Shown here: positions 10,941 to 21,734 of the stretch, in pieces
Position numbering within the stretch: the stretch's first letter is position 1
Layout: every line of letters starts with the position of its first letter
Assembly: GCF_002099425.1 (NCBI RefSeq)
Contig: NW_018343984.1
Coordinates: forward strand, 19,026,501 to 19,090,500
DNA from: Phascolarctos cinereus
Lineage: Eukaryota > Chordata > Mammalia > Diprotodontia > Phascolarctidae
Direction: 5' to 3'
DNA: 64,000 bases
Notes under the pieces: generated by a model
What the model was told of the DNA's origin: nothing
The model's database searches: none
What the model saw: the letters and a program-made list of their open reading frames with translations, nothing else
Made by a program: the position numbers and the translations under genes

Positions 10941-11284
10941 CCTGAGATCTGTACTTCCGACTCAACCTCACCCTCTCCTAGTGTTAGGTGCCTTGCTATC
11001 CCTCTCTCCTGTTGGCCTCTTGGCCACAACTCCCCATCCAGGTTGTATTGGCCAGTATGTCCTTCTCTCATGCCTTAACCCCAAGGGCAGATGAGATTCC
11101 TCTATTTCCAGATGAGTCATCTGTCCCAGCAACAGACGACCCCCAGGATCAGAAAGAGAATAAATGGAGGGATCTGCAAAGAAGGAGACTGACTACCCCT
11201 ACTGCCCTTCCTCTCTCTCTCCTTCATCACCATATTAAGATCACCTTTCTGACACCAAAACCTCTGATGACATTTCTCTCTTGT
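10940..11284. other. Pyrimidine-biased unrecognised sequence
   Basis: It has a C/T-rich composition similar to L2 3' UTR sequence but no diagnostic block. A 105-codon open frame at 10988-11305 shows no family motif, so I do not call it a gene. Confidence 0.35.
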
Positions 11285-11455
11285 GATAAAGATTGTTGGA
11301 TTTAAAATTGGAGGTCTTGAGTTCTAATCTCGGCACTGCCATTTACTGTCTGGGTGACTCTGGATGATGCTTCTCTGAGCAGTAGTTTCTTCATCTGTAG
11401 AATAGATTAGAATAGACGGCCCTTGAAGTCTTTTCCAGTTTTCATTTGACAACCC
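11285..11455 (+). repeat. MIR-type SINE
   Basis: 'gtcttgagttctaatctcgg', 'tgtctgggtgactctgg', 'agtttcttcatctgtagaat' and 'cccttgaagtcttttccag' in sense order. Confidence 0.75.
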
Positions 11456-11828
11456 TAGATTTCTTCCATTCATATTCCTTCCGCTTCTGGAACTCCCTAA
11501 AGATATCTTGGTACCCTCTCCAGGACCGAATGCTTCTTTTCCCCCAACTCTTACACATAGAACCAGGAGAAACTGGGAAAATCCTTGATCTTCATGTTCA
11601 AACCCTCCTTCCACCTCTCATTCCTTTCATTCTTCCTTCAATTCATTATTGTCATCTGTGGACCTCTACCTTACTCTCCCTTCTCCCCATAAGTTTAATA
11701 CTTGATTCACAATCTTTTTCTCCATCCCAGACTCATTCTCTTTCTAACACCCTAGTCTCCCACTTGCCCAGCCTCCTTAACCCCCATGACCTCCATCTCC
11801 AAGAATGGCCATACCTTAAACTTTGATT
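11456..11828. other. Pyrimidine-biased unrecognised sequence
   Basis: It probably continues the 10940-11284 segment across the inserted MIR. The long frame at 11446-11826 is a by-product of the C/T bias. Confidence 0.35.
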
Positions 11829-12012
11829 AGTTCTTTTGGGCCCTGGTGGCAGTCCCTTTGGGCCCCTGTGGATCCCTCCTCAAAATAATGTTTTAAATGC
11901 TCAAAATAAAATACACAGGTTACCAGAAAATCAATTATTTAAAAATAAATATGCATTTTTTCTCCACCTAAGTTCATGGACCCTTTGTGGGTCTGTGGAC
12001 CCCAGGTTAAGA
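11829..12012. mobile_element. hAT-type element, second family, diverged copy
   Basis: The right part reads 'ggaccccaggttaagaac', the same terminus seen inverted at 63079. The interior carries 'aaaataaaatacacaggtta' as in related copies. The left end is degraded ('agttcttttgggccctgg'). Confidence 0.7.
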
Positions 12013-12014
12013 AC

Positions 12015-13105
12015 TTCCCTTATATCCTCTTTTATTCCCTCCCTTCTACTCCCCCACCACAGCCTAATTCATGTGAATCATTGGGTGCCAGAATTCCAAG
12101 TTCTGGCTTTGCTCACACCCACCACGTGTATTTTCATTGCCTTTCAGGTGATCCTGAACTTCACTTTTTCAGAGATTGTAGTGTGCCATGATTCATAGCC
12201 ATATAATAACACACAAAGAACATATTGTTTAAAAAATGGGCCTTTGTAAAACTAGGTCACAGGTGCAAATCCAGTCCCAGGAGAAGCTCTTGCTCTCTTC
12301 CAGGTGCCTCTATGAGGCAAGTGCTAATAATAAACCTGAATCTCTCTTAAATAACTATTGGCTCTTTTTATGTACAGAAATAGTTTGTTTCTTCACTGAG
12401 GCTCGGGCAGCCTTTAATTGATCATTAGATCACTCAGTACACATACCCTTTAGGTACTGCCTAAGGAAAGATTAATTTTCAGCCCCAGGAAAGACTTAAA
12501 ATTGGCAATCCTGGTTCTCCTACATATGGCTGAGGCATCTGCATTTATTCTACTGCAAAGTCAAGTTCTGGCTATTGCAAAGCCAGAATTACACCTGGGA
12601 CTCTTCTTGGCAAAGCAAAAACAAATCCTAAATGGTGGGGATGGGAAGAAATGGAAAATCCAGATATATCCTGCAAATCAGAGACACATCAGTAATGAGC
12701 TAATGAAGAAAGAGAAAGAAGGTGGCTGACTGGGGCACATAGAGCCCTAAGAAGAACTGAGAATTCAGGATACAGAGATAACTTATTTTGGTCTGCTGGA
12801 TTTGACTGAGATGAGAAGAGGGCACAGGAGGATTAAAATACAAAAGAGATGAGATTCTTGAGCAAAATATAGGCTTCCAACAGGCCCCAAAGTGACCTGG
12901 AACTCAAAGGCAAGGAGGGTATTATTTGTCCTCCCAACTGTATTGTCAAAAGAGAGGAAAACTGGCAAAAGAAGGGCTTGGAAATTCAAAAGACAATGTT
13001 GCTCTCAATCATTTTCTTTAGTCAAAATCCCAAGCAACACTAGAATTTGAAAGCACATGACTTTCCTTCTTTGACCCTGAGAAGTGTTGGGGCCAGGAGT
13101 GGAGA
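12015..13105. other. Repeat-poor block
   Basis: About 1.1 kb without recognisable repeat. Short frames here have no family features. A candidate for conserved non-coding DNA only in the sense that it escapes repeat assignment. Confidence 0.4.
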
Positions 13106-13109
13106 ATAC

Positions 13110-13270
13110 AGTTGGAGACATGTCCTATTGGTTTGAGAGTCAGGAGACTTGGTCTGCTACTTACTAGATTAGTGAACTTGAACAAGTCATTTACACTTGG
13201 TCTCACTTTTCCATTTCCCTCAGAGGCAATAACACCTCTCCTAGCCAGTATATGGAGCAAAGTTAAAGTC
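13110..13270 (+). repeat. MIR-type SINE
   Basis: 'gagagtcaggagacttgg', 'tgaacttgaacaagtcattt' and 'ctcacttttccatttccctc' follow the MIR order. A scrap with 'tgttagagctggaagagag' at 13276-13300 resembles the L3/CR1 terminus. Confidence 0.6.
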
Positions 13271-13609
13271 CTATGTGTTAGAGCTGGAAGAGAGCTTTGA
13301 GGTTGTCTGCTTCTAATCTTCTTTCAAGTCAGTTCACTTAAGGAACAGGAAGGGCAATGGCTAACATGCCACTCACTCATTGTTAAAAATGGAGTCACTG
13401 TTTATCAACCACTCTCATTTCTCTGTGTCTTCCCCCTTCTCATATTCCAATTTACATTCACAGAAACAAAGAATCACAGCATTTCAAAGTTTAAATGTAC
13501 AGAAGTGGGTATTTTGTCCCACTCATGTCAAAAACAATGACCTTTTCAATGTGCCCAATAAATAGTCACTCTAGCCTTCGCTTGATAATTTTAGTAAGGA
13601 AGGGAGGAA

Positions 13610-13705
13610 CCTCAGTAGAATGTAAGCTCTTTGAGGTCAGGCACTGTTTTGCCTTTAAATTTGAAACCCCCATCTTAGCACAGTGTCTTGAATTTAATAG
13701 CTTCT
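13610..13705 (+). repeat. L2 3' end
   Basis: 'agaatgtaagctctttgagg' followed by 'tcaggcactgttttgcctt' and 'cttagcacagtgtcttg'. Confidence 0.7.
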
Positions 13706-13736
13706 TACTTAGTACTTGTCAATCAGATGTATGGAC

Positions 13737-13885
13737 CCATCACCTCCAGAGGCAGTCACTTTCATTTTTGGGCAGCTCTAATATTTTGAAAGGTTTTCCT
13801 GACATCCTCTCAATTGGCCTCTTTGCAGCTTTTGTCTGTTCTAGTTTCTTCATCCTAGGGACCAAAGAGAACAAATCTAATCCTT
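13737..13885 (-). repeat. L3/CR1 fragment, part 1
   Basis: The 'ccagaggcag' block, 'gggcagctctaat', 'aggttttcctgacatcc' and 'agagaacaaatctaatcc' match the antisense 3' region of L3/CR1. It is interrupted at 13886 by a triplet repeat and a SINE, and resumes at 14166. Confidence 0.65.
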
Positions 13886-13950
13886 CAGCAGCAGCAGCAG
13901 CAGCAGCAACAACATCATCATCATTGTCATCGTCATCATCACCATCTCCA
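13886..13950. repeat. (CAG)n/(ATC)n triplet tract
   Basis: A CAG run of about seven units, then CAA, ATC and TCG-type triplets. The long open frames on both strands here (155 and 76 codons, with Ala or Asp runs) come from the triplets. Confidence 0.95.
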
Positions 13951-14165
13951 TTATTTATATAGTGTTGCAAAGTTTCTGAAGCACTTCATACATATTATCT
14001 AAGGTGATCTTCACAATAACCCTGGGAGATATTTCTATTTTACAGATGAAGAAACTGAGACTGAGCAAAATGAAGTAACTTTCCTGAGGTCACACAGCTA
14101 ACAAACGTCTGGGAAGGGATTTGAATTCAGATTTTCCTGGCTCTTTGTCCAGCACCCTATCTACG
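13951..14165 (-). repeat. MIR-type SINE, antisense
   Basis: 'ttcacaataaccctgggaga', 'ttttacagatgaagaaactg', 'ggtcacacagctaacaa' and 'ggatttgaattcagattttc' on the minus strand. The triplet tract sits at its A-rich (tail) end, as often happens when SINE tails seed microsatellites. Confidence 0.8.
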
Positions 14166-14260
14166 TGCTGAAGTTATTTCACATCTAAGTCTCTTCTTCC
14201 ACTCCCAGTGGCTTCAACTAGTCCTTTCATTGGCATGATCAGGGCCTGAGCTTCTTTTAT
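14166..14260 (-). repeat. L3/CR1 fragment, part 2
   Basis: 'catctaagtctcttcttcc' and 'ttcattggcatgatcagggc' continue the L3 segment cut off at 13885. Confidence 0.5.
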
Positions 14261-14364
14261 GGTATTTCATTGAAGTTTATTTCTGACTCTTTTTCTTAGC
14301 TTGTCCCACTTTTGGATGCCTAAAGTGCCCTTTGCTCCAACTCTAGGATTCTCAAAAACAGTCA

Positions 14365-14403
14365 CTGCTCAAAAATGAAAGTGACTGCCTCTGGATGTGA
14401 TGG
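14365..14403 (-). repeat. 39-bp inverted copy of 13737-13775
   Basis: The reverse complement of this segment matches 13737-13775 at 37 of 39 positions, including 26 identical bases in a row. The two copies face each other across about 590 bp. Confidence 0.9.
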
Positions 14404-14404
14404 A

Positions 14405-14515
14405 TTCATTTATCCATTGGGCAAGAATATATTAAGAACATATTAAGTTCAAGATGCTGTGCTAAGATAAAGAATACAAATTAAAAAGAAAAACAGTGCC
14501 TTTTCTCAAAAATGA
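14405..14515 (+). repeat. Family X fragment
   Basis: 'aagatgctgtgctaagataa' and 'aaagaatacaaat' match the head of family X. Confidence 0.5.
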
Positions 14516-15120
14516 CATTTCCTTTGGCATGGCATCACTATATTCTGCATTTCTGGCTCTTAGTCGAGTTTTGGGCATCATGGTTAATTGTGTTCCAGGC
14601 CGTAAGACAATAGTACTAACATACTAGAGAAATAACCAACCCTATGTCAATTCCAACTCTCTTAAAGACAGTCTAATCGATAAATTAGTGTCAGTAAATA
14701 ATTACTCCCTATATCCTTAGTCCATAAAGTGATCAATAAAGTCAAATGTCTAGTTGAATATTTTACATCCAATGATTACACAAGAAACAGACAGCAGAGA
14801 AAATATGTTGGAGGAGATTAATGGAAATATTTGGTTCAATACTAGCTCTGTTTTTCCTTTTAATTAACAAAAAAAACCCTCATGCCAAATTTGAAATACC
14901 CTTAATTTTCTTTCTCACCTAAGTATTAATATGGTATAGCTGAAGATAAGTTCAGTGGTTTGTTTGTTGATTCAAAACTATCCAGGAACTTCAGTGCTAT
15001 AAAGTGTGGTCCCATTTCTCTGATTTAAAGGTGATAAATGCAAGGAAGATGTCAATCCTTTCTTAAATTAAGACTAAGTTTATTGAAAGGACAGGGATTT
15101 CTATCAGGACTGAGGTAAGA
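14516..15120. other. Repeat-poor, AT-rich block
   Basis: Six hundred bases of unassigned sequence with several TAAT/ATTA cores ('aaataattactccc', 'ttttaattaac'). No exon recognised. Confidence 0.45.
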
Positions 15121-15124
15121 AATA

Positions 15125-15390
15125 ACCGTAATAACTAACATTTATATAAAGCATCAAGATGTGCAAATTACTTCACATATGTTATCCCATTTGGTCCTCA
15201 CAGTGACCCTGGAAGGTAAGTGCTATTATAACCCCAATTTTACGGTCAAGGAAACTGAGGTAAACAGAGTTCAAGTGACTTGTCCAGCATCACACAGATA
15301 GTAAGTGTCTGATGCAAGATTTGAACCCAAGTCTTCCTTGTTCCAAGTCCAGTTTTCTATTCTTTGTACCACTACCTGTCTTCAAGAAGG
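15125..15390 (-). repeat. MIR-type SINE, antisense, full length
   Basis: 'taactaacatttatataaag', 'cctcacagtgaccctggaag', 'aaggaaactgaggtaaacag', 'catcacacagatagtaagtg' and 'gatttgaacccaagtcttcc'. Confidence 0.85.
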
Positions 15391-15798
15391 GGACTTCATT
15401 ATAGCCTCTGAAAAGCCTACATGAAAAGGGGTGACTATTCTTGCTTCTTTCCCATAAACAATGTTTCACTGGAAATTCACCCCAAATCAATCTTGCCTTT
15501 TTTCCAGCATTTTATTATTCACCAAGGAGATATCCAAGCATGCTTCTGCAACATTCCTTCTAGTATTTATGATATGACATTGTTTCTTGGGTTAAGAAAA
15601 ATATGAAGGACATGAAAAGACAACAGCTTTGGCCATCAGTTAGTCAGTCAGCTGGTACTGGAATACTGCCATTATAATAGGTAGCCACTCTTCTTTTGTT
15701 GCTTTCCGAGATACTCACTTACTGCTGATAAAATAAGAGGAAGGCAAGATTTTAACTTTGTAAGAACAAAGCATTTTAGGCTGGGACAGAAAAGAATT
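15390..15798. other. Unrecognised stretch
   Basis: No repeat or gene recognised. The short frame at 15421-15606 lacks any family motif. Confidence 0.4.
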
Positions 15799-15799
15799 A

Positions 15800-16365
15800 A
15801 GTGTTAACTCATAATCATACTTCAGTCCATTCAAACTGGCTGCCTTGCTGTTCTTCATACACGAAACTCCATTTCCCATCCCTGTGCTTTTGCACTAATT
15901 GTCCCTGCATTTTTGAAACCTCTTCCTCATCACCCCCACTTCTAATCCATATTTCCCTTCAAAGTTCACCACAACTTTTACCTTCTATGTAAAGCCTTTA
16001 AGGATCACCCTTTCCCCCAACACATACATATGCACAGCTGGTAATGCCTTCCTTATCCCACCAAAAAAATCACTTTGTATTTCTTTTGTGTAGATATACA
16101 TGTACGTGTTGTCTCCCTCACTAGAAGAGCAACTTATTGGACTGATGATTTCTTGTGAGTTAGCAACTAATTCTTCTTCATCACAGCCTAAAATGCTTTG
16201 TTCTCACTAAGTTAAAATCTGGCCTCCCTCTCACTTTATCACTGTTATGTGAGTAACTTCGGGCTGTTTCAATTTTGATCTTCTTATTCCTAGAACCCAG
16301 CATAGTCGCTGGCATAGAATAAGTAATTGATGAATGCTTGCTGTTGTGTGTTTGATTGATCCTGG
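15800..16365 (+). mobile_element. L2 3' region, interrupted
   Basis: 'ttgctgttcttcatacacga', 'tgtgcttttgcactaattgt', 'acgtgttgtctccctcacta', then after about 130 bp of other sequence 'agaacccagcatagtcgct' and 'gtaattgatgaatgcttgc'. Confidence 0.7.
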
Positions 16366-16800
16366 GTAGTGCTGAAGTGGGAGGCTATTATGAATCCAGA
16401 CAGAAGAAAACAGGACAAGGCATTAGGATACAAGACCACACAGACATGTAGAGTTTCTGGTCACCTGGAATTGAATTAGTCTTGCAGCATAGCACTCAAT
16501 GGCCCACGAATGAACCATTGACCATCAGCTACGGTGACTTTCCTGATTCTGTGAAAAAGATGGAGCCCTCAAAGGACCTTCTTACCCATCCTATTACCTT
16601 GTTATCTATTGTTCACTCTTGGGAAGTAAGAAGGAAAGGATGAGTTTTGGGCTGTATTCCTTGTATCTTAAAACAATAAATACTCTATCAGGTTTATCAA
16701 GATCAAACTATTTCAGTTTTAGAAAGAAGTAAACTAAATAATTCAATTCTTCCTAATGGATTTCTCATAGGTGGTGTTTTTTAATAGGATCATAGACTTT
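16366..16800. other. Unrecognised stretch
   Basis: Nothing recognisable on either strand. Confidence 0.4.
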
Positions 16801-16804
16801 CTCT

Positions 16805-16915
16805 ATCCATCCCCCAACCCTCTTCTTTCATGTATCATCTTCTTAGCTTCCTTTTCTGTGTCATCTTCTCCTATTAGAAGATAAATGCCTTGAAAGCAGG
16901 GATTTTCTTTCTGAT
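16805..16915 (+). repeat. L2 fragment
   Basis: Weak L2 3' motifs, 'ttagaagataaatgccttga' and 'agcagggattttc'. Confidence 0.45.
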
Positions 16916-16929
16916 AACATTTATTATCA

Positions 16930-17080
16930 GATCTTGCCCTTTGATACTTTCTAGCTGTGTGATCTTGGGCCAGTGATTTAACATCTCTGTGCCTTAATTT
17001 CCCCACCTGTAAAATGAAACATTGGCCTTTATGGCTTCTGAGGATCCTTCCAGCTCTAAATCTCTGATCCTATGACCTAT
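16930..17080 (+). repeat. MIR-type SINE
   Basis: 'tagctgtgtgatcttgggcc', 'tgtgccttaatttccccacc', 'tgtaaaatgaaa' and 'gatccttccagctctaaatc'. Confidence 0.85.
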
Positions 17081-17084
17081 GACT

Positions 17085-17910
17085 CCCTTCCCATCAGTAT
17101 CTCTACTGCCTTATCTCACAAATCAGCAATGTAGGGGCAGAGGATGGGGCAGTAAGGAGAAAGTGTTTGGCCCAATTACATAATTGTTTTTATTTATTAC
17201 CTGATGTTCTCCTGGGTGCCAGATGCCTTGTTTCTTTTTCTGAAGGGAGAAATCACACGACACTGCTGCTCCCCAGATGCATTTTGCTTCAAAAGATGGA
17301 GTTTGTGTCTTGCTAAGTAAGAGAAGTAAATCAGGCATTAATGGGGCCAATATTTTGCAGTGAGTTAGAGCCACAGGCACATGGAAGGCAGATCCTGCAA
17401 GGAGAGAGGAAAGGTGAGCATGTGGGTTACTTGTAATGTGGAAAATAACCTTTTAAACTTTTATGCCCCTCTCTAGGGCAGGAATGCTATTCTTTGAAAG
17501 GTTAGGCTGCTACAAAAAAATTTCTGCTTCATTTTTCATTTTAGAGTCAATTTTTCTATTAAAAATAAATTGCACTTTAAGTAACCTGTGATATGTTCAG
17601 TAAGAGCTAGTGGCTAAATGAAAATTTGATTTCTGTAGTCCTGATGATTTGGCAAGATTGCCAAACAATGAAGAAGAGAAATGTAAATGTGCCTCATCTT
17701 CAGAGGGGCCACCTAAGGCTGAATGCCACTTTGGTTTGCAGACCCCTCCCCTCCAGTGGGTACTTTGAACCCAGTGTACTGTCATTATTAGGGAAAATGT
17801 TCCTTTCTTATTGTGACCTCCTTTTGGCCAGAGGGTCCCTGCCCTTTACGAGTTTATAATTCTGTAGGGCAATCAAGAGAAATCTACATAAAAAAAGAGT
17901 AGAAAGTAAA
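17085..17910. other. Repeat-poor block
   Basis: Over 800 bp without recognisable repeat. A splice-like acceptor ends at 17235 and a GTAAG-like donor lies near 17312, but the enclosed 23 codons match nothing I know. Confidence 0.45.
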
Positions 17911-17914
17911 TAGA

Positions 17915-18095
17915 AGCAGAGGCATAGGATCTTAAATTCAGGATGAGAGATGTCACAGACAATCTAGTTTAAAACCCTCTTTTTATAAACGAGGAAACTG
18001 GGACATAGAGAGGCCATAGAGGTCTTCAGCAACAGAGGTGAGATTTGAACTCACATCCTCTATCTACACAGCCCATGTGCTATACTGCCCCCTAA
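17915..18095 (-). repeat. MIR-type SINE, antisense
   Basis: 'ttttataaacgaggaaactg', 'gaggtgagatttgaactcac' and 'gtgctatactgccccctaaa'. Confidence 0.75.
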
Positions 18096-18149
18096 AGGGT
18101 AAGAACCCAAGTCCTCCTGACTCCAATTCCATATATCACCCAGCAGGCT

Positions 18150-18245
18150 ATCTTCCTATTAAGCACCTTCATCGTGCAAGGCAGTGGTGATAAAAAGACA
18201 AAAAAAAAATAAGTCACAGTCCCTGATCTCATAGAGCTTCCAAGA
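18150..18245 (+). repeat. Family X fragment
   Basis: 'taagcaccttcatcgtgcaa', 'ggcagtggtgataaaaag', 'gtccctgatctcatagagct'. Confidence 0.5.
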
Positions 18246-18439
18246 AGGCAAATGTTACCCTCTTTGTGTTTTGAGGTCAAGGTAGAACACCCCTCAAGTG
18301 AACGACTCACTCAACTCTGCTCTGATAGGCCAACTGTCCTGGAATGCACTGACATAGCCGTAGTAATCATTTTAATGTCTTATTGGAGACTACTGTGTAG
18401 ATTTGAGTGGGTAGAATCCTCATTAGTTATTATTATTTC

Positions 18440-18735
18440 TACCACTGTGGGGATCCAGGGAAAGCATCACGGAATCTCAAAGGGTTATATAGTCCGATTG
18501 AAACAATAATTCATTCTACAACATACCCAATAAGGGGTCATCTGTTTGAAGCTCTCCAGTGATGGAGAACTCACTACCATCCACGATGTCCCATTCCACT
18601 TTAGGGCTTCCCTCACTGTTAGGAAGATTTTCCTTCTATCAAACTTAATTCTTCCTTTCTGTAATTTCTACCCATTACCCCTATCTCTATACTATAGGAC
18701 AGAAAAACAATACTAACAAAATGTCCGATCCTATT
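18440..18735 (-). repeat. L3/CR1 fragment
   Basis: 'caacatacccaataaggggt', 'ctccagtgatggagaactca', 'atgtcccattccactttagg' and 'tgttaggaagattttccttc' follow the L3/CR1 3' region read from the minus strand. Confidence 0.8.
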
Positions 18736-18739
18736 TCTA

Positions 18740-19505
18740 CATGAAAGACTTTCAAAATGGGTTCCAGTTGTACTTGTTGCAAAATCATTCTCTTCTGGGG
18801 ATTTCTCCTGATATTCTTCTGCCTTTTTTTCCCCTTTGCTTTAGGTCATTGTCTTTGCTTCTTCATTTCTTATCTCTCTGGGGTTTTTTGGTTTGTTTGT
18901 GGTTGCTTATTTGTTGGTTTGTTTTGTTCTATAGGCAGGTTTAGGCTGGTGTTTAACATCCAGGCTCTGGGGGGGAAAATGCATACACACACCTTTTAAG
19001 TTTAATCTGCATTATTAACACTTTCTTAAGTCTAAACAACCAACAAAACAATAAATCAAGCCCAGATTGTATGGTGGATTTTGGAGCTGTAAATCTCACA
19101 CTGAAAATTTAACAATCAACTCTCACAACCTGGTTTCAGCTGGCTCCAACACAACCCTGTCAATAGGGATTTCCTTGTGAGAATTTCCTTTTTTACTTAT
19201 ATTTTAGTTGCTGTTCTTTTGGTGTACTTGGCACATTTCTAGTTGTTTTGAGGTGATAAAGGAAAGTTGGAATAAATAGTATATATCCTCTATCACTTCA
19301 TCTTGTAGCTGGAAGTACTCCAAATCCAATTTGCAGAAGCCATCTTTTAATCTTCTGCTACTTTGCAAATATATCTTTCTCCTTAGCTAACAACAGTGAT
19401 GAAAACCCTTTTTATTTTGTCCCTATGTCTTCAGTTTCCTGTTGAGGATATTGAGACATATAGTAATACTTTCTAGGTTTCTTCTGGTGGCATCAATTTC
19501 ACCTC
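18740..19505. other. Unassigned sequence, possibly an unnamed repeat at 18930-19170
   Basis: The 18930-19170 part ('taaacaaccaacaaaacaat', 'ggagctgtaaatctcaca') feels like a repeated marsupial sequence, but I see only one copy here and cannot name it. Confidence 0.3.
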
Positions 19506-19509
19506 TAAA

Positions 19510-19640
19510 AACTTACTAATCAATGAACAATTATATACTAAACATCTGCTCCAGGCATTGTATTGGACCCTAGAGATACAGAGACAAAAATGAACTACCT
19601 TCTAGGAGCATACATTCTATCACGGAAGACAGTGGTCACC
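19510..19640 (+). repeat. Family X fragment
   Basis: 'ccaggcattgtattggaccc', 'tagagatacagagac' and 'gagcatacattctatc'. Confidence 0.6.
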
Positions 19641-19728
19641 AAGTTGGACAATTGTCATGAGGTTCTCTATCACAACCCAGATAAATGCCTCAAGAAAACC
19701 ACACAGCATCCTACTATTGATGTCAAGT

Positions 19729-19732
<4 letters not shown>

Positions 19733-19771
<39 letters not shown>
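19733..19771. repeat. (GT)n microsatellite
   Basis: About 19 GT units without interruption. Confidence 0.97.
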
Positions 19772-19772
<1 letters not shown>

Positions 19773-19964
19773 ATCTTGGGAAGTTATTAGCCACCAGTAT
19801 TGGTGTTTCTTCCTACTTTGAGTAGTCCACAATGGCCTCTTTCTGGGTAATGTCTGTGAATTCATCATTAATTGGAATATGAGAAGTTGTTTCCTCTTCA
19901 GAGGATGTTGTTGGTCTTCTAGAGGAAGAAGCTAATATGTATTACATATCTTCAAAGTTGCTGT

Positions 19965-20600
19965 TATCTTCCTTCCTTCTCCCTCCTTTCCTTCTATCCA
20001 TTCTTTATTCCTTCCTTCCTCCCTTCCTCTCTTCTTTCCTTCCTTCTTTCTTACCTCCCTCCTTTCATTCCTTCCTTCCATCCATTCTTCCTTCTTCTCT
20101 TCATTCCTCCCTCCTTTCCTTCCTTCCTCTCTTTCTTTTCCTTCCTTCTTCCTTCCCTTCCATCCTTCTTTCCTTCCAACTATCTTTTCTTCCTTCCTTC
20201 TTTCTTTCCTTCCTCCTTTCCTCTTTCCTTTCCTTTTTCCTTTCCTTTTTCCTTTCCTTTCCTTTCCTTTCCTTTCCTTTCCTTTCCTTTCCTTTCCTTT
20301 CCTTTCCTTTCCTTTCCTTTCCTTTCCTTTCCTTTCCTTTCCTTTCCTTTCCTTTCCTTTCCTTTCCTTTCCTTTCCTTTCCTTTCCTTTCCTTTCCTTT
20401 CCTTTCCTTTCCTTTCCTTTCCTTTCCTTTCCTTTCTTTCCTTTCCTTCCTCCTTCTTCCTTCTTCCTTCCTTCCTTCCTTCCTTCCTTCCTTCCTTCCT
20501 TCCTTCCTTCCTTCCTTCTTTCTTTCTTTCTTTATTTCTTTCTTTCTTTCTTTCTTCCTTTCTTCCTTTCTTCTTCCTTTCTCTTCTTCCTTTCCACCCT
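19965..20600. repeat. Polypyrimidine tract with (CCTTT)n core
   Basis: TTCC-type tetranucleotide repeats flank a pentanucleotide core of about 38-40 CCTTT units at roughly 20235-20435. From 20183 to 20533 the + strand has only C and T (351 nt). Open frames of 270 codons (+) and 150 codons (-) are repeat products rich in Ser/Leu/Phe/Pro or in Lys/Arg/Gly/Glu. Confidence 0.97.
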
Positions 20601-21105
20601 TCTGTCAGCCTGCCTGCATTTTTATGTTTCATATTCTTCCCCTAGAAAACTTTCTGCCCCAGGTGAAGATTCTCCTCAGGCTCTTCAGCTTATTTGTCTT
20701 TGTTTTCATTTACTATGCCCTTCATCCATACTTTGAAATGTGTGCATAACTAATGAACCTTACAACTTTATCTTTTCCTCCTATTTATTCTTTTTATTAA
20801 TTAGCTTTTAATATTCAGGTTTCATCTGCTCTTGTCATTTACTCTTCCTTGAGAGCTCTAATCTCCTGATCATAGGATTATCACCATCTCCAGGAGCAAC
20901 TAGTTGTGATGTTAGTAACAAAGAATTATTTTAAACAAAGGCTTCTCACGGGGACAGAATTAACTGCAAACCTCCCAATTAATAAGAAGACTAGTTAGAG
21001 AAAGAGGGCACACTATACAGGCTGAATTCCCACTAAAACAAGTGGTTTGGGAACCATACACAGTATAGCAAGGACTCTGTGAACATACAGTCCTTTCTTG
21101 ACTTT
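20600..21105. other. Unrecognised stretch
   Basis: Nothing assigned. It contains 'ttaattagctttt' and other AT-rich motifs. Confidence 0.4.
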
Positions 21106-21109
21106 CTTT

Positions 21110-21355
21110 TCCTTTATTCCATTCAGACCTTTGATTTCATTAGTATAGGAGACTCTTAAGGCAGAAACCCTCTCTACTGACTTAGTTCAGCAGTTATTCT
21201 ATAACTTACAGTCTCAGAGAATTGACTGAGACACTAAGATAGTGTTGCTTGCCTGGGATCAACCAGCCAATATGTGTCTGAGGTTACACTTGAACCATTC
21301 TTCCTGATGCCAAAGCTAGTTGTTTAACTCATTATGCTCTGCTGCTTCATTTGAC
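21110..21355 (-). repeat. Marsupial MIR-type SINE, antisense
   Basis: 'ttacagtctcagagaattga', 'ctgagacactaagatagtg' and 'tatgtgtctgaggttacact' match, in inverse order, the sense copy at 28500-28715, so both belong to one SINE type. Confidence 0.7.
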
Positions 21356-21554
21356 TTTCACAAGCCATTTGAATTTAATTGAAAATTGTGATTGTTGGTT
21401 ACCATTAAATTACCAGGTCAGATGGAACATAGGGTTACTATAGAAGTATCTAGGCCCACTTTTTTTTTTGGGAGGGGATTCTTGGATCAGGAATTCCTAG
21501 AATTTTGGACTAGATGACATCTAATATTCTTTTCAACTCTAAGTTCCCATCAAA

Positions 21555-21728
21555 TGTAGGATATTCCTCTGCAATGTCTCTGACAAGTGGTCAGCCAGAC
21601 TCTGGTAGGGTATTTGGAGTGATAGGAGGATTCACTAATTCACAGACTAGCTCATTCCACCATCAATCTGGCTCATTAGAAAGTCTTTTCCGTAAAGTGA
21701 GCCAAAGTTTGCCTTCATATAACTTCCC
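21555..21728 (-). repeat. L3/CR1, left part
   Basis: 'ctctgacaagtggtcagcca', 'agctcattccaccatcaatc', 'ttagaaagtcttttccg' and 'agtttgccttcatataact' follow the L3/CR1 antisense order. The element is interrupted by a hAT element and resumes at 22006. Confidence 0.7.
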
Positions 21729-21734
21729 TCAGAA

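Noticed and set aside
13495-13970. 155-codon frame (+) and 76-codon frame (-) with Ala or Asp runs
   Set aside because: They cross an L2 end, an L3 fragment and a CAG/ATC triplet tract.
17236-17313. Possible exon between acceptor-like and donor-like sites
   Set aside because: Only 23 open codons in one frame, no recognisable protein, no neighbouring exon.
18060-18095. CTCF-like site in 'ctgccccctaaa'
   Set aside because: It lies inside an antisense MIR and fails the consensus at a core position.
19937-20749. 270-codon open frame (+) and 150-codon frame (-)
   Set aside because: Both come from the CCTTT/TTCC simple repeat; the products are low-complexity Ser/Leu/Phe/Pro or Lys/Arg/Gly/Glu strings.
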